Below, piece by piece: positions 6,876 through 13,382 of a stretch of DNA of 14,834 nt. The stretch is from an uncultured Eubacteriales bacterium (lineage in GTDB: Bacteria; Bacillota; Clostridia; Oscillospirales; Butyricicoccaceae). Both the position numbers and the translations under genes were made by a program. The stretch covers positions 1 through 14,834 of the forward strand of contig USML01000044.1 in NCBI GenBank assembly GCA_900555855.1, written 5' to 3'. Position 1 is the first letter of the stretch; every line of letters starts with the position of its first letter. The notes under the pieces are model-generated. The model was not told the origin of the DNA, ran no database searches, and was given only the letters and a program-made list of their open reading frames with translations.

Positions 6876-8345
6876 TTATGCCTTTCTCATTTGCGTCAGC
6901 GCCCAGAGCAGCTGGGCGGCTTCGCCCCGCAGCAGGGTCAGCGTGCCGTCTGCGTCCTCCGGCCAGAGCCAGAGACCGGTCTCCCGGCACCAGGCAAGGC
7001 TCTCTGCCCAGGAACGCGCTTCGCCGTCCTGCCGTTCCGAGACCAGACCCATGGCCCGGGCCGTGCGGTAAAGCATCACAGCGCCCTCCTCCCGGGTCAC
7101 CTGCCGCAGCGGGGAAAACTGCCGGGCGGAGACCCCCTGGGTGACGCCCGCCTCTGCGGCGGCGCAGAGATAGCCGCCATACCAGCTGTTTTGAGCCACA
7201 TCATCAAATCGATCCGTCCATCGGGGCGTCAGCCCCAGAAGCTTGACCGCCATGGTGCAGAAGGATGCCCGGTCCAGCGGCGCATCGGGGCGGAAGGTCC
7301 CGTCGCCCATGCCGGAGATCACGCCCAGCGCCGTCAGCTCCTCCACCGCCTGCCGGGCAGGGTGGCCGCTGAGCTCCGGAAAGCGGGCGCAGACATCCGT
7401 CATGGCATACAGGCTGCTCCGGCCATCCTGCCGCCGGTGCAGGGCGGCCAGCGCCAGCAAACCCTGCTCGCAGGAGACGATGGCGATGCTCTGGTCGGGC
7501 TGCGCCGTGTGGACAAAGCCCTGGCCCTGCCGCCAGAAGGAGAGCAGCGCCTCTGCGGCGGTGTGGCCGTTTTTCACAAAGCGCGGGTCGTCAAAGGGAA
7601 GCCCCCAGGCGTCCAGCGCCAGAAGCACCTGGGCGGAAGATTCGCTGCACTCCACGCCGTAGGAGGCGAAGCCGCCGCTGTCCTTCTGCAGGGCGGAAAG
7701 CCGGGCAAAGGTCCGCTCCGCCGCCTGTGCGACGGCCGCCTGCGCGCCGTAAGGAGCCAGCGACTGCAGCACCATGGCCGTCACATCTGGATCGGCCACC
7801 ACGCCGGACAGGGCAAAGCCGCCGCCCTCCAGCTCCTGCGCCAGAAGATGGTCCACATATTGCTGCCGCAGCCCCTCCGGGGCGTCGTAGCCGCCGCTGT
7901 CCAGCGCAAGCAGGGCAAAGGCAGCGCCGGTGAGCCCCTGCCGGGAAACGGCGTCGAAGGAAAACAGGGGAGACAGCACATCATAGCTGCCCACGCTCCG
8001 GGGATCCTGCCCCAGCGCCGTCAGCACCAGCACCACCCGGGAATATTCCGTATATTTCCGCTGGTGGAGGATGCCCTCCTTCTCCGCGATATACGCCGCG
8101 GCCCGGGCGAGATAGCCGTCGTAATAGGCCCGCTCCACCGGCAGGCCGCTTCTGGCCAGACCGAGCACCGTCCAGTCTCCGCCAAGGCCGGAGACCGTGG
8201 GCTCCGCCACCAGATCGTGAAGATAGCGGGCAGTATCCTGCAGGGCATCCTCCGCCGCGGGCTTCGTCTCCGCCGCCGCGGGAAAGGCCGTTGCCGCCAG
8301 CAGAAGCAGCGCCAGCAGCAGGGCGGGCAGCCGTCGTTTCAGCAT
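6876..8345 (-). CDS. Exported alpha/alpha-toroid (prenyltransferase/squalene-cyclase-like) protein with SLH repeats
   Basis: A 489-aa secreted protein. Residues 1-25 are a signal peptide (basic start, long Leu/Ala core, AAA cleavage site). Residues ~35-315 are repeated helical pairs with toroid-type signatures (GGDWTVLGLARSGL, GLTGAAFALLALDSGGY, DPDVTAMVLQSLAPY, SGGFASYGVECSESSAQVLLAL, SIAIVSCEQGLLALAAL). The last ~170 residues are SLH repeats: a good one (AVEELTALGVISGMGDGTFRPDAPLDRASFCTMAVKLLGL, residues ~330-370), a second ending FSPLRQVTREEGAVMLYR, and a degenerate third. SLH repeats bind secondary cell-wall polymer. AAGGAGG lies 7 nt before the ATG. The fold matches the alpha domain of intrinsic factor/transcobalamin, and the next gene supplies the beta-type domain. 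It has none of the DXDD-type cyclase catalytic motifs that I can see, so it is more likely a binding protein than an enzyme. Confidence 0.85.
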   Translation of the reverse strand: MLKRRLPALLLALLLLAATAFPAAAETKPAAEDALQDTARYLHDLVAEPTVSGLGGDWTVLGLARSGLPVERAYYDGYLARAAAYIAEKEGILHQRKYTEYSRVVLVLTALGQDPRSVGSYDVLSPLFSFDAVSRQGLTGAAFALLALDSGGYDAPEGLRQQYVDHLLAQELEGGGFALSGVVADPDVTAMVLQSLAPYGAQAAVAQAAERTFARLSALQKDSGGFASYGVECSESSAQVLLALDAWGLPFDDPRFVKNGHTAAEALLSFWRQGQGFVHTAQPDQSIAIVSCEQGLLALAALHRRQDGRSSLYAMTDVCARFPELSGHPARQAVEELTALGVISGMGDGTFRPDAPLDRASFCTMAVKLLGLTPRWTDRFDDVAQNSWYGGYLCAAAEAGVTQGVSARQFSPLRQVTREEGAVMLYRTARAMGLVSERQDGEARSWAESLAWCRETGLWLWPEDADGTLTLLRGEAAQLLWALTQMRKA

Positions 8346-8377
8346 GAAAGCGCCTCCTTAAAGAATCGTTGCTTTTT

Positions 8378-8405
8378 ATTATACCAAAATTCAGGGGGAA
8401 ATCAA
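8378..8405 (-). promoter_or_regulatory. Promoter of the toroid-SLH / DUF4430 / esterase operon
   Basis: On the minus strand, -35 TTGATT (8400-8405) and an extended -10 TGG-TATAAT (8378-8383) are separated by 16 nt. Its -35 is only 4 nt from the -35 of the divergent nrdG promoter, so the two promoters are back to back. No riboswitch fits in the ~30-nt leader. Confidence 0.75.
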
Positions 8406-8409
8406 CTGC

Positions 8410-8438
8410 TTGCAAAGGAAGGGGGAAGGGTGTATAGT
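8410..8438 (+). promoter_or_regulatory. Promoter of nrdG
   Basis: -35 TTGCAA (8410-8415) and -10 TATAGT (8433-8438) with a 17-nt spacer, giving a short leader before the ATG at 8472. No NrdR-like box is seen here, unlike the nrdD promoter. Confidence 0.7.
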
Positions 8439-8471
8439 AAAAAGACCATGGGAAGGGAAGGGGATGCTTTG

Positions 8472-9164
8472 ATGAAAATTCACGGGCTGCAGAAGGTGAC
8501 GCTGCTGGATTTTCCCGGCAGGGTGGCCTGCACGGTCTTTTTGGGCGGCTGCGACCTGCGCTGCCCCTTCTGCCATAACAGCGGGCTGCTCAGCGCTTCT
8601 GCGCCGGCGGAGCTGGACGGGGAAGCGCTGCTGGCCTTTTTGAAAAAGCGCCGGGGGCTGCTGGATGGCGTGGCCTTCACCGGCGGAGAGCCGCTGCTGC
8701 GGCCGGAGCTGCCGGCGCTGCTGGAGCAGGTAAAGGCGCTGGGCTATGCGGTGAAGCTGGATACCAACGGGTTCCATCCCCGGGCGCTGGAGGCCGTGAT
8801 CCGGGCGGGGCTGGTGGACTATGCGGCCATGGACATCAAAAACAGCCTTTCCCGCTATGGGGAGACCTGCGGTCTGGCGCAGGTGGATCTGGAAGCGGTG
8901 AAGGAGAGCGCAGCGCTGCTGCTGGCGGGGGAGACGGACTATGAGTTTCGCACCACGGCGGTGGCGGAGTTCCATGACGACCGGTCCTTTGCAGAGATCG
9001 GGCGCTGGATCCGGGGCGCGCGGCGCTACGCCATCCAGTGCTTTACCGACCGGGAGACGGTCCTGCGTCCCGGGCTCCACGCGCCGGAAAAGGAAGCGCT
9101 GCGCCGCTGGGCGGAGCTGGTCCGGCCCTATGTGGAGGAGGTCCTGCTGCGGGGTGTGGACTGA
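8472..9164 (+). CDS. nrdG: Anaerobic ribonucleoside-triphosphate reductase activating protein (radical SAM)
   Basis: A 230-aa radical-SAM activase of the NrdG2 type that uses S-adenosylmethionine and a [4Fe-4S] cluster to install the glycyl radical on NrdD. The cluster motif is C-x3-C-x2-C (Cys27, Cys31, Cys34, in GGCDLRCPFCHNSG). TGGEPLL is the Gly-rich SAM-binding motif and MDIKNSL a further conserved strand. The ATG at 8472 has a purine-rich GAAGGGG 8 nt upstream and gives the usual start (MKIHGLQKVTLLDFPG). An ATG at 8448 would add eight residues. The open frame continues far upstream on this strand, but that part is antisense to the surface-protein genes. nrdG has its own promoter and terminator, and nrdD follows 254 nt later. 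Confidence 0.92.
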   Translation: MKIHGLQKVTLLDFPGRVACTVFLGGCDLRCPFCHNSGLLSASAPAELDGEALLAFLKKRRGLLDGVAFTGGEPLLRPELPALLEQVKALGYAVKLDTNGFHPRALEAVIRAGLVDYAAMDIKNSLSRYGETCGLAQVDLEAVKESAALLLAGETDYEFRTTAVAEFHDDRSFAEIGRWIRGARRYAIQCFTDRETVLRPGLHAPEKEALRRWAELVRPYVEEVLLRGVD

Positions 9165-9189
9165 GGGCCGCACGCACCAACAGGCTTTG

Positions 9190-9221
9190 ACGGAGATGAC
9201 AAAAAGCATCTCCGTTTTTTT
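9190..9221 (+). terminator. Intrinsic terminator of nrdG
   Basis: A 9-bp stem (ACGGAGATG with CATCTCCGT, 9190-9198 and 9207-9215), an 8-nt A-rich loop and seven T (9215-9221). It ends nrdG transcription before the nrdD promoter. Confidence 0.9.
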
Positions 9222-9230
9222 GCGCGATAT

Positions 9231-9246
9231 TTACAAGATATAGGTT
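9231..9246 (+). promoter_or_regulatory. NrdR-like box 1 (upstream of nrdD)
   Basis: TTACAAGATATAGGTT matches the NrdR consensus ACACWATATATWGTGT at 11 of 16 positions by eye. It shares the core ACAAGATAT with box 2 and lies exactly 32 bp upstream of it. NrdR is the ATP/dATP-sensing repressor of ribonucleotide reductase genes, and its sites typically occur as pairs spaced by whole helical turns. nrdR itself is not in the window. Confidence 0.6.
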
Positions 9247-9262
9247 TTACCGGATTTTTGCC

Positions 9263-9278
9263 ACACAAGATATTGACG
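9263..9278 (+). promoter_or_regulatory. NrdR-like box 2 (overlaps the nrdD -35)
   Basis: ACACAAGATATTGACG matches the NrdR consensus at 12 of 16 positions by eye and contains the -35 hexamer TTGACG in its right half. A repressor bound here would block RNA polymerase directly. Confidence 0.65.
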
Positions 9279-9301
9279 AAAGCGCCTGCGCATGGTATGA
9301 T
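9273..9301 (+). promoter_or_regulatory. Sigma-A promoter of the nrdD operon
   Basis: -35 TTGACG (9273-9278) and -10 TATGAT (9296-9301) with a 17-nt spacer. The predicted start near 9308 leaves a 5' leader of about 110 nt before nrdD. Confidence 0.8.
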
Positions 9302-9307
9302 GCAGTT

Positions 9308-9382
9308 GGCCGCACAGACCCGTTTGAAAGGGCCGGAGCCTGACAGCATCAAAAAGCACGGCGGCCGCAGGAAATCGTCAGC
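9308..9382 (+). other. Possibly structured 5' leader of nrdD
   Basis: The leader contains GGCCGC (9308-9313) complementary to GCGGCC (9361-9366), an internal CCC/GGG hairpin (9319-9332), and CTGAC (9340-9344) complementary to GTCAG (9377-9381). The last pairing crosses the first, as in an H-type pseudoknot. I do not recognise a known riboswitch class: cobalamin, SAM, THF and Moco signatures were looked for and not seen. GCGGCCGC is also self-complementary, so the pairing may be coincidental. Confidence 0.3.
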
Positions 9383-9418
9383 TTTTAAAAATTCAAATAA
9401 ATTATCGGAGGAGCAGCC

Positions 9419-11809
9419 ATGTACCGAGTCGTAAAGCGCGACGGAAAGATCGCAGAATTTGACATCCGCAAGATCAGCGCGGCCCTGACCAAGGCGTTCG
9501 ACGCCCTGCAGAAGCAGTATCACCCCAGCGTGATCGATATGCTGGCCCTGCGGGTCACCGCAGACTTTGAAAACAAGATCAAGGACGATCTCATCGCCGT
9601 GGAGGACATCCAGGACAGCGCGGAGAAGGTCCTTTCCGAGGCAGGCTATGCCGATGTGAGCAAGGCCTATATCCTCTACCGCAAGCAGCGGGAAAAGATC
9701 CGCAATGTGGGCTCCACGCTGCTGAACTATAAGGATCTGGTGGACAATTATCTGCAGATCAACGATTGGCGCGTCAAGGAAAATTCTACCGTCACCTATT
9801 CCGTCGGCGGCCTGATCCTGTCCAACTCCGGCGCCATCACCGCCAACTACTGGCTCAGCGAGGTCTACGACAAGGAGGTGGCTGATGCACACCGGTCTGC
9901 GGCACTGCATCTCCACGACCTGTCCATGCTTACCGGCTATTGCGCCGGCTGGAGCCTGAAGCAGCTGATTCAGGAGGGTCTGGGCGGCGTCCCGGGGAAA
10001 ATCACCTCTTCGCCTGCCAGCCATCTCTCCACCCTTTGCAACCAGATGGTAAACTTCCTGGGCATTATGCAGAATGAATGGGCCGGCGCTCAGGCGTTCT
10101 CTTCCTTTGATACCTTCCTTGCACCCTTTGTCAAGGTGGACAACCTGACCCAGAAGGAGGTCAAGCAGTGCATCCAGTCCTTCATCTATGGCGTCAATAC
10201 GCCCTCCCGCTGGGGCACCCAGGCCCCCTTCTCCAACATCACGCTGGACTGGACCGTCCCCCGCGATCTGGAGAATCTGCCGGCCATCGTGGGTGGGAAG
10301 GAGATGGACTTCACCTACGGCGACTGCAAGAAGGAAATGGATATGGTGAACAAGGCCTTCATCGACATCATGATCGAGGGCGACGCCAATGGCCGGGGCT
10401 TCCAGTATCCCATCCCCACCTATTCCATCACCCGGGACTTTGACTGGAGTGACACGGAAAACAACCGCCTGCTCTTTGAGATGACCGCCAAATACGGCAC
10501 GCCCTATTTCTCCAACTATATCAATTCCGATATGGAGCCCTCCGATGTGCGCTCCATGTGCTGCCGCCTGCGTCTGGATCTGCGGGAGCTGCGCAAAAAG
10601 TCCGGCGGCTTCTTTGGCTCCGGTGAAAGCACCGGGTCCGTTGGCGTCGTCACCATCAACCTGCCTCGCATCGCCTATCTGGCCCGGAACGAGGCGGAGT
10701 TTTATGAGCGGCTGGATCAGCTGATGGACATCGCAGCCCGCAGCCTGAAGACCAAGCGCACCGTCATCACCCAGCTGCTGGAGGCGGGTCTCTATCCCTA
10801 TACCAAGCGCTATCTGGGCACCTTCGCCAACCATTTCTCCACCATCGGTCTGGTGGGCATGAACGAAGCGGGGCTCAACGCCTGCTGGCTCCGGAAGGAC
10901 CTGACCCACGAAGCCACCCAGCAGTTCGCCAAGGATGTGCTCAATCATATGCGGGAGCGCCTGTCCGACTATCAGGAGGAATACGGCGACCTGTATAATC
11001 TGGAGGCCACGCCTGCCGAATCCACCAGCTACCGCTTTGCCAAGCACGATAAAGAGCTTTATCCCGATATCATCACCGCCAACGAAAACGGTACGCCTTA
11101 TTATACCAATTCCTCCCATTTGCCCGTAGGCTATACGGAGGATATCTTCTCCGCACTGGATGTGCAGGACGAGCTGCAGACCCTCTACACCTCCGGCACC
11201 GTCTTCCACGCCTTCCTGGGCGAAAAGCTTCCCGACTGGAAGGCTGCGGCCAATCTGGTGCGCAAGATCGCGGAGAATTACCGCCTGCCCTATTACACCC
11301 TTTCTCCCACCTATTCCGTCTGCCCGGACCACGGCTATCTGGCGGGCGAGGTCCATACCTGTCCCTACTGCGGCCGCAAGACGGAGATCTACAGCCGCAT
11401 CACCGGCTATTACCGCCCGGTGCAGAATTGGAATGACGGAAAGAGCCAGGAATTTTTGGATCGGAAGACCTACGACATCGGCCATTCCGTGCTGCGGCAC
11501 AGCGGCCCCCTGCCGGAGGGCGGCGCAGCGCAGGAGAGCGCCGGCCAGCCCGCCGCGGAAGCTCCCGCGGCCCAGGACCGGAACTATCTCTTCGTGGCCG
11601 CCACCTGCCCCAACTGCAAGCTGGCCATGGCCCTGCTGGACAAGGCCGGCATCCCCTATGAAAGACTCATCGCCACGGACCATGTGGAGCTGGTGAATCA
11701 GTTTGGCGTCAAGCAGGCGCCCACGCTGGTGCTGGCCCGGGAGGAGGGCTTTGAGAAATACAAGGGCGTCTCCGACATCAAGGGCTGGCTCATGGGCAAG
11801 AAGCAGTAA
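9419..11809 (+). CDS. nrdD: Class III anaerobic ribonucleoside-triphosphate reductase with fused C-terminal glutaredoxin-like domain
   Basis: A 796-aa glycyl-radical enzyme that makes dNTPs from NTPs under anaerobiosis. Residues ~1-95 form an ATP-cone (MYRVVKRDGKIAEFDIRKI...). The catalytic barrel follows, with Cys175 (GYCAGW) and Cys381-Cys382 (SMCCRLRLDLRELRKK) at the expected active-site positions. A zinc site reads C635-x2-H638 ... C648-x2-C651. The glycyl radical residue is Gly663 in RITGYYRPVQNWNDGK. After an Ala/Glu/Pro-rich linker (~695-720) comes a redoxin domain with C730-P-N-C733, a cis-Pro-like QAPTLVL and a C-terminal helix, resembling NrdH/glutaredoxin. GGAGGAG lies 5 nt before the ATG. 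The fused domain implies reduction by a redoxin rather than by formate, and the next gene encodes a suitable flavoprotein reductase. Confidence 0.95.
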   Translation: MYRVVKRDGKIAEFDIRKISAALTKAFDALQKQYHPSVIDMLALRVTADFENKIKDDLIAVEDIQDSAEKVLSEAGYADVSKAYILYRKQREKIRNVGSTLLNYKDLVDNYLQINDWRVKENSTVTYSVGGLILSNSGAITANYWLSEVYDKEVADAHRSAALHLHDLSMLTGYCAGWSLKQLIQEGLGGVPGKITSSPASHLSTLCNQMVNFLGIMQNEWAGAQAFSSFDTFLAPFVKVDNLTQKEVKQCIQSFIYGVNTPSRWGTQAPFSNITLDWTVPRDLENLPAIVGGKEMDFTYGDCKKEMDMVNKAFIDIMIEGDANGRGFQYPIPTYSITRDFDWSDTENNRLLFEMTAKYGTPYFSNYINSDMEPSDVRSMCCRLRLDLRELRKKSGGFFGSGESTGSVGVVTINLPRIAYLARNEAEFYERLDQLMDIAARSLKTKRTVITQLLEAGLYPYTKRYLGTFANHFSTIGLVGMNEAGLNACWLRKDLTHEATQQFAKDVLNHMRERLSDYQEEYGDLYNLEATPAESTSYRFAKHDKELYPDIITANENGTPYYTNSSHLPVGYTEDIFSALDVQDELQTLYTSGTVFHAFLGEKLPDWKAAANLVRKIAENYRLPYYTLSPTYSVCPDHGYLAGEVHTCPYCGRKTEIYSRITGYYRPVQNWNDGKSQEFLDRKTYDIGHSVLRHSGPLPEGGAAQESAGQPAAEAPAAQDRNYLFVAATCPNCKLAMALLDKAGIPYERLIATDHVELVNQFGVKQAPTLVLAREEGFEKYKGVSDIKGWLMGKKQ

Positions 11810-11822
11810 AGGAAGGGCCGCT

Positions 11823-12737
11823 ATGTACGATATCATCGTAGTGGGCGGCGGCCCCGCCGGCATGACGGCGGCGCTTTACGCCCTGCGCAACGGCAAGCGC
11901 GTTCTGGTGCTGGAGAAAAACGGCTTCGGCGGGCAGATCGCCTATTCCCCCAAGGTGGAAAATTATCCCGGCTCGCTGCAGCTCAGCGGCAGCGAGCTGG
12001 CGGAAAAAATGCTGGATCAGATCCTGGCCCAGGGCGCGGAGGTGGAGCTGGAAAAGGCCGTCTCCGTGGAGGATCTGGGCGACCGTAAGACCGTCCGGAC
12101 CGAGGAGGGCGGCGCTTACGATTGCCGGGCCCTGATCCTGGCGCCGGGCGTAAAGCACCGGCTGCTGGGCCTGCCCGGAGAGGAGGAGCTGATCGGCAGC
12201 GGCATTTCCTTCTGCGCCGTGTGCGATGGCGATTTCTATCGGGATCAGACGGTCTGCGTGGCAGGCGGCGGCAATTCCGCCCTGCAGGAGGCTATTTTGC
12301 TGGCAGATAAGTGCCGTCAGGTGATCCTGCTGCAGGATCTGCCGGAGTTCACCGGGGAAAAGCGTCTGCAGGAGCTTTTGTTCCGGCGCCCCAATGTCCG
12401 CACCAGAGTCAATGTGCGCATTACTGGCCTGGTGCTGGAGGAAGGACGACTGATAGGGCTGGAGACGGAGGATCGAATCACTGGCCAGCCCATTCCGGAG
12501 GCCTGCGATGGCCTGTTCGTGGCCGTGGGCCTGATCCCGGAAAATGAAGCCTTCGCCGGTCTGGCCCGGCTGGATGATTTTGGTTATTTTGCATCCGATG
12601 AGAGCTGCACCACCGCGTCTCCCGGCGTTTTCGTCGCCGGAGACTGCCGCAGCAAGCGGGTCCGGCAGGTGACGACGGCCAACGCCGACGGCGCTGTGGC
12701 CGCCATCGCGGCCTGCCGCTATATCGATGGAATGTAA
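11823..12737 (+). CDS. Thioredoxin-reductase-like flavoprotein, lacking the NADPH HRRxxxR motif
   Basis: A 304-aa FAD disulfide oxidoreductase of the low-molecular-weight TrxB type. The FAD-binding GGGPAGMTAALYALR is at the N-terminus. The redox pair C131-A-V-C134 sits in CAVCDGDFY, followed by the second nucleotide fold VCVAGGGNSALQEA and the C-terminal FAD motif GVFVAGDC. Where classical TrxB has HRRxxFR for the NADPH 2'-phosphate, this protein has LLQDLPEFTGEKRLQE, so the electron donor may be NADH or a ferredoxin. It starts 13 nt after nrdD with GGAAGG upstream, so the two are one operon. The natural partner is the CPNC domain fused to NrdD. Confidence 0.9.
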   Translation: MYDIIVVGGGPAGMTAALYALRNGKRVLVLEKNGFGGQIAYSPKVENYPGSLQLSGSELAEKMLDQILAQGAEVELEKAVSVEDLGDRKTVRTEEGGAYDCRALILAPGVKHRLLGLPGEEELIGSGISFCAVCDGDFYRDQTVCVAGGGNSALQEAILLADKCRQVILLQDLPEFTGEKRLQELLFRRPNVRTRVNVRITGLVLEEGRLIGLETEDRITGQPIPEACDGLFVAVGLIPENEAFAGLARLDDFGYFASDESCTTASPGVFVAGDCRSKRVRQVTTANADGAVAAIAACRYIDGM

Positions 12738-12760
12738 CGGGAACAAAGGAGAGATCGCAA

Positions 12761-12985
12761 ATGGATCCCATCTATGAGATCGAGCTGGAGGACTGCCCGG
12801 TGTGCCGGGGCGTTGGCGCCATGCAGGAGGAGCAGGGCTGGTGCGTTTATGTGGCCTGTATGGACTGCGGCGCAGAGACGGCCCATTCTGCCTACAACAC
12901 GCCGGAGGAACGGCTGGAAGCCGCCCGGCAGGCGGCCAAGCTCTGGAATATGGGCAAGGTCATCCATACCGCCGCCAGCGAATAA
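12761..12985 (+). CDS. Small Lar-like zinc-ribbon protein
   Basis: A 74-aa protein with a four-Cys zinc-ribbon pattern (C12-x2-C15 and C33-x2-C36, plus Cys28) and a helical tail EERLEAARQAAKLWNMGK. The layout, and the ending in an Ala-rich helix with W-N, resembles the Lar (restriction alleviation) family. That family is common in phages but also found as stand-alone small proteins in Firmicutes. AAAGGAG lies about 10 nt before the ATG, 23 nt after the flavoprotein stop, so it is the third gene of the nrdD operon. Its function is unknown; the context would allow a nucleic-acid-binding or regulatory role. Confidence 0.75.
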   Translation: MDPIYEIELEDCPVCRGVGAMQEEQGWCVYVACMDCGAETAHSAYNTPEERLEAARQAAKLWNMGKVIHTAASE

Positions 12986-12993
12986 GAGGATAA

Positions 12994-13035
12994 AAAAGCC
13001 GCGGACAGGGCTTCTCCTGTCCGCGGCTTTTCAAA
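12994..13035 (+). terminator. Bidirectional terminator of the nrdD operon
   Basis: A perfect 16-bp stem (12994-13009 with 13016-13031) encloses a 6-nt loop. It ends in four T on the plus strand, and the minus-strand side ends in six T. It terminates the nrdD operon and can also back up termination of the convergent rplU-rpmA transcript. Confidence 0.9.
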
Positions 13036-13042
13036 ATGCGCA

Positions 13043-13074
13043 GAAAGAAAACCGCCCGGCTTTTGCCGGGCGGT
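13043..13074 (-). terminator. Terminator of rplU-rpmA
   Basis: A 10-bp GC-rich stem ACCGCCCGGC / GCCGGGCGGT (13051-13060 with 13065-13074) has a 4-nt loop and is followed on the minus strand by TTTTCTTTC. It lies 20 nt after the rpmA stop. Confidence 0.88.
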
Positions 13075-13094
13075 CGAGCCGCAAAGTAATTGAC

Positions 13095-13358
13095 TTACTG
13101 CTGCACATCCTCATACACGGAGACCTGCTTGCGGTCGCGGCCGAGTCTTTCGAAGCGGACCGTGCCGTTGGCCAGAGCAAACAGCGTATCATCGCTGCCT
13201 CTGCCCACATTGGTACCCGGATGGATCTTTGTGCCGCGCTGCTTGACGAGAATGTTGCCTGCCAGAACGAACTGACCGTCAGCACGCTTCACGCCAAGGC
13301 GCTTGGACTCGGAATCGCGGCCGTTTTTCGTAGAGCCGACACCTTTTTTATGAGCCAT
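13095..13358 (-). CDS. rpmA: 50S ribosomal protein L27 (bL27)
   Basis: An 87-aa ribosomal protein whose N-terminal arm reaches the peptidyl-transferase centre. The family core [21 protein letters not shown] is at residues 4-22. The start [10 protein letters not shown] is fixed by GGAGGTG six nt upstream. The protein therefore begins directly with the mature arm, as in E. coli, and lacks the LQFFA-containing extension that most Firmicutes carry and remove with the Prp protease. It lies 24 nt downstream of rplU, with no gene between them. Confidence 0.96.
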   Translation of the reverse strand: MAHKKGVGSTKNGRDSESKRLGVKRADGQFVLAGNILVKQRGTKIHPGTNVGRGSDDTLFALANGTVRFERLGRDRKQVSVYEDVQQ

Positions 13359-13382
13359 AATTGCACCTCCGATAGTTTGTGA

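Noticed and set aside
8346..8377. Riboswitch (for example cobalamin) ahead of the toroid-SLH operon
   Set aside because: The leader from the predicted start to the ATG is only about 30 nt, too short for any known aptamer of that type.
6336..8471. Very long plus-strand open frame (about 700 codons) running in frame into nrdG
   Set aside because: It is antisense to the DUF4430 lipoprotein and toroid-SLH genes, has low-complexity Ser/Gly and Arg/Gln composition, and crosses a promoter region. High GC removes stop codons; nrdG starts at 8472.
9301..9418. Cobalamin riboswitch in the nrdD leader
   Set aside because: None of the conserved B12-box blocks were found, and class III reductases do not use cobalamin.
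9128..11863. 911-codon minus-strand open frame opposite nrdD
   Set aside because: Its product resembles no family and mirrors the third-position GC bias of nrdD, which is unmistakable on the plus strand with its own promoter and ribosome-binding site.
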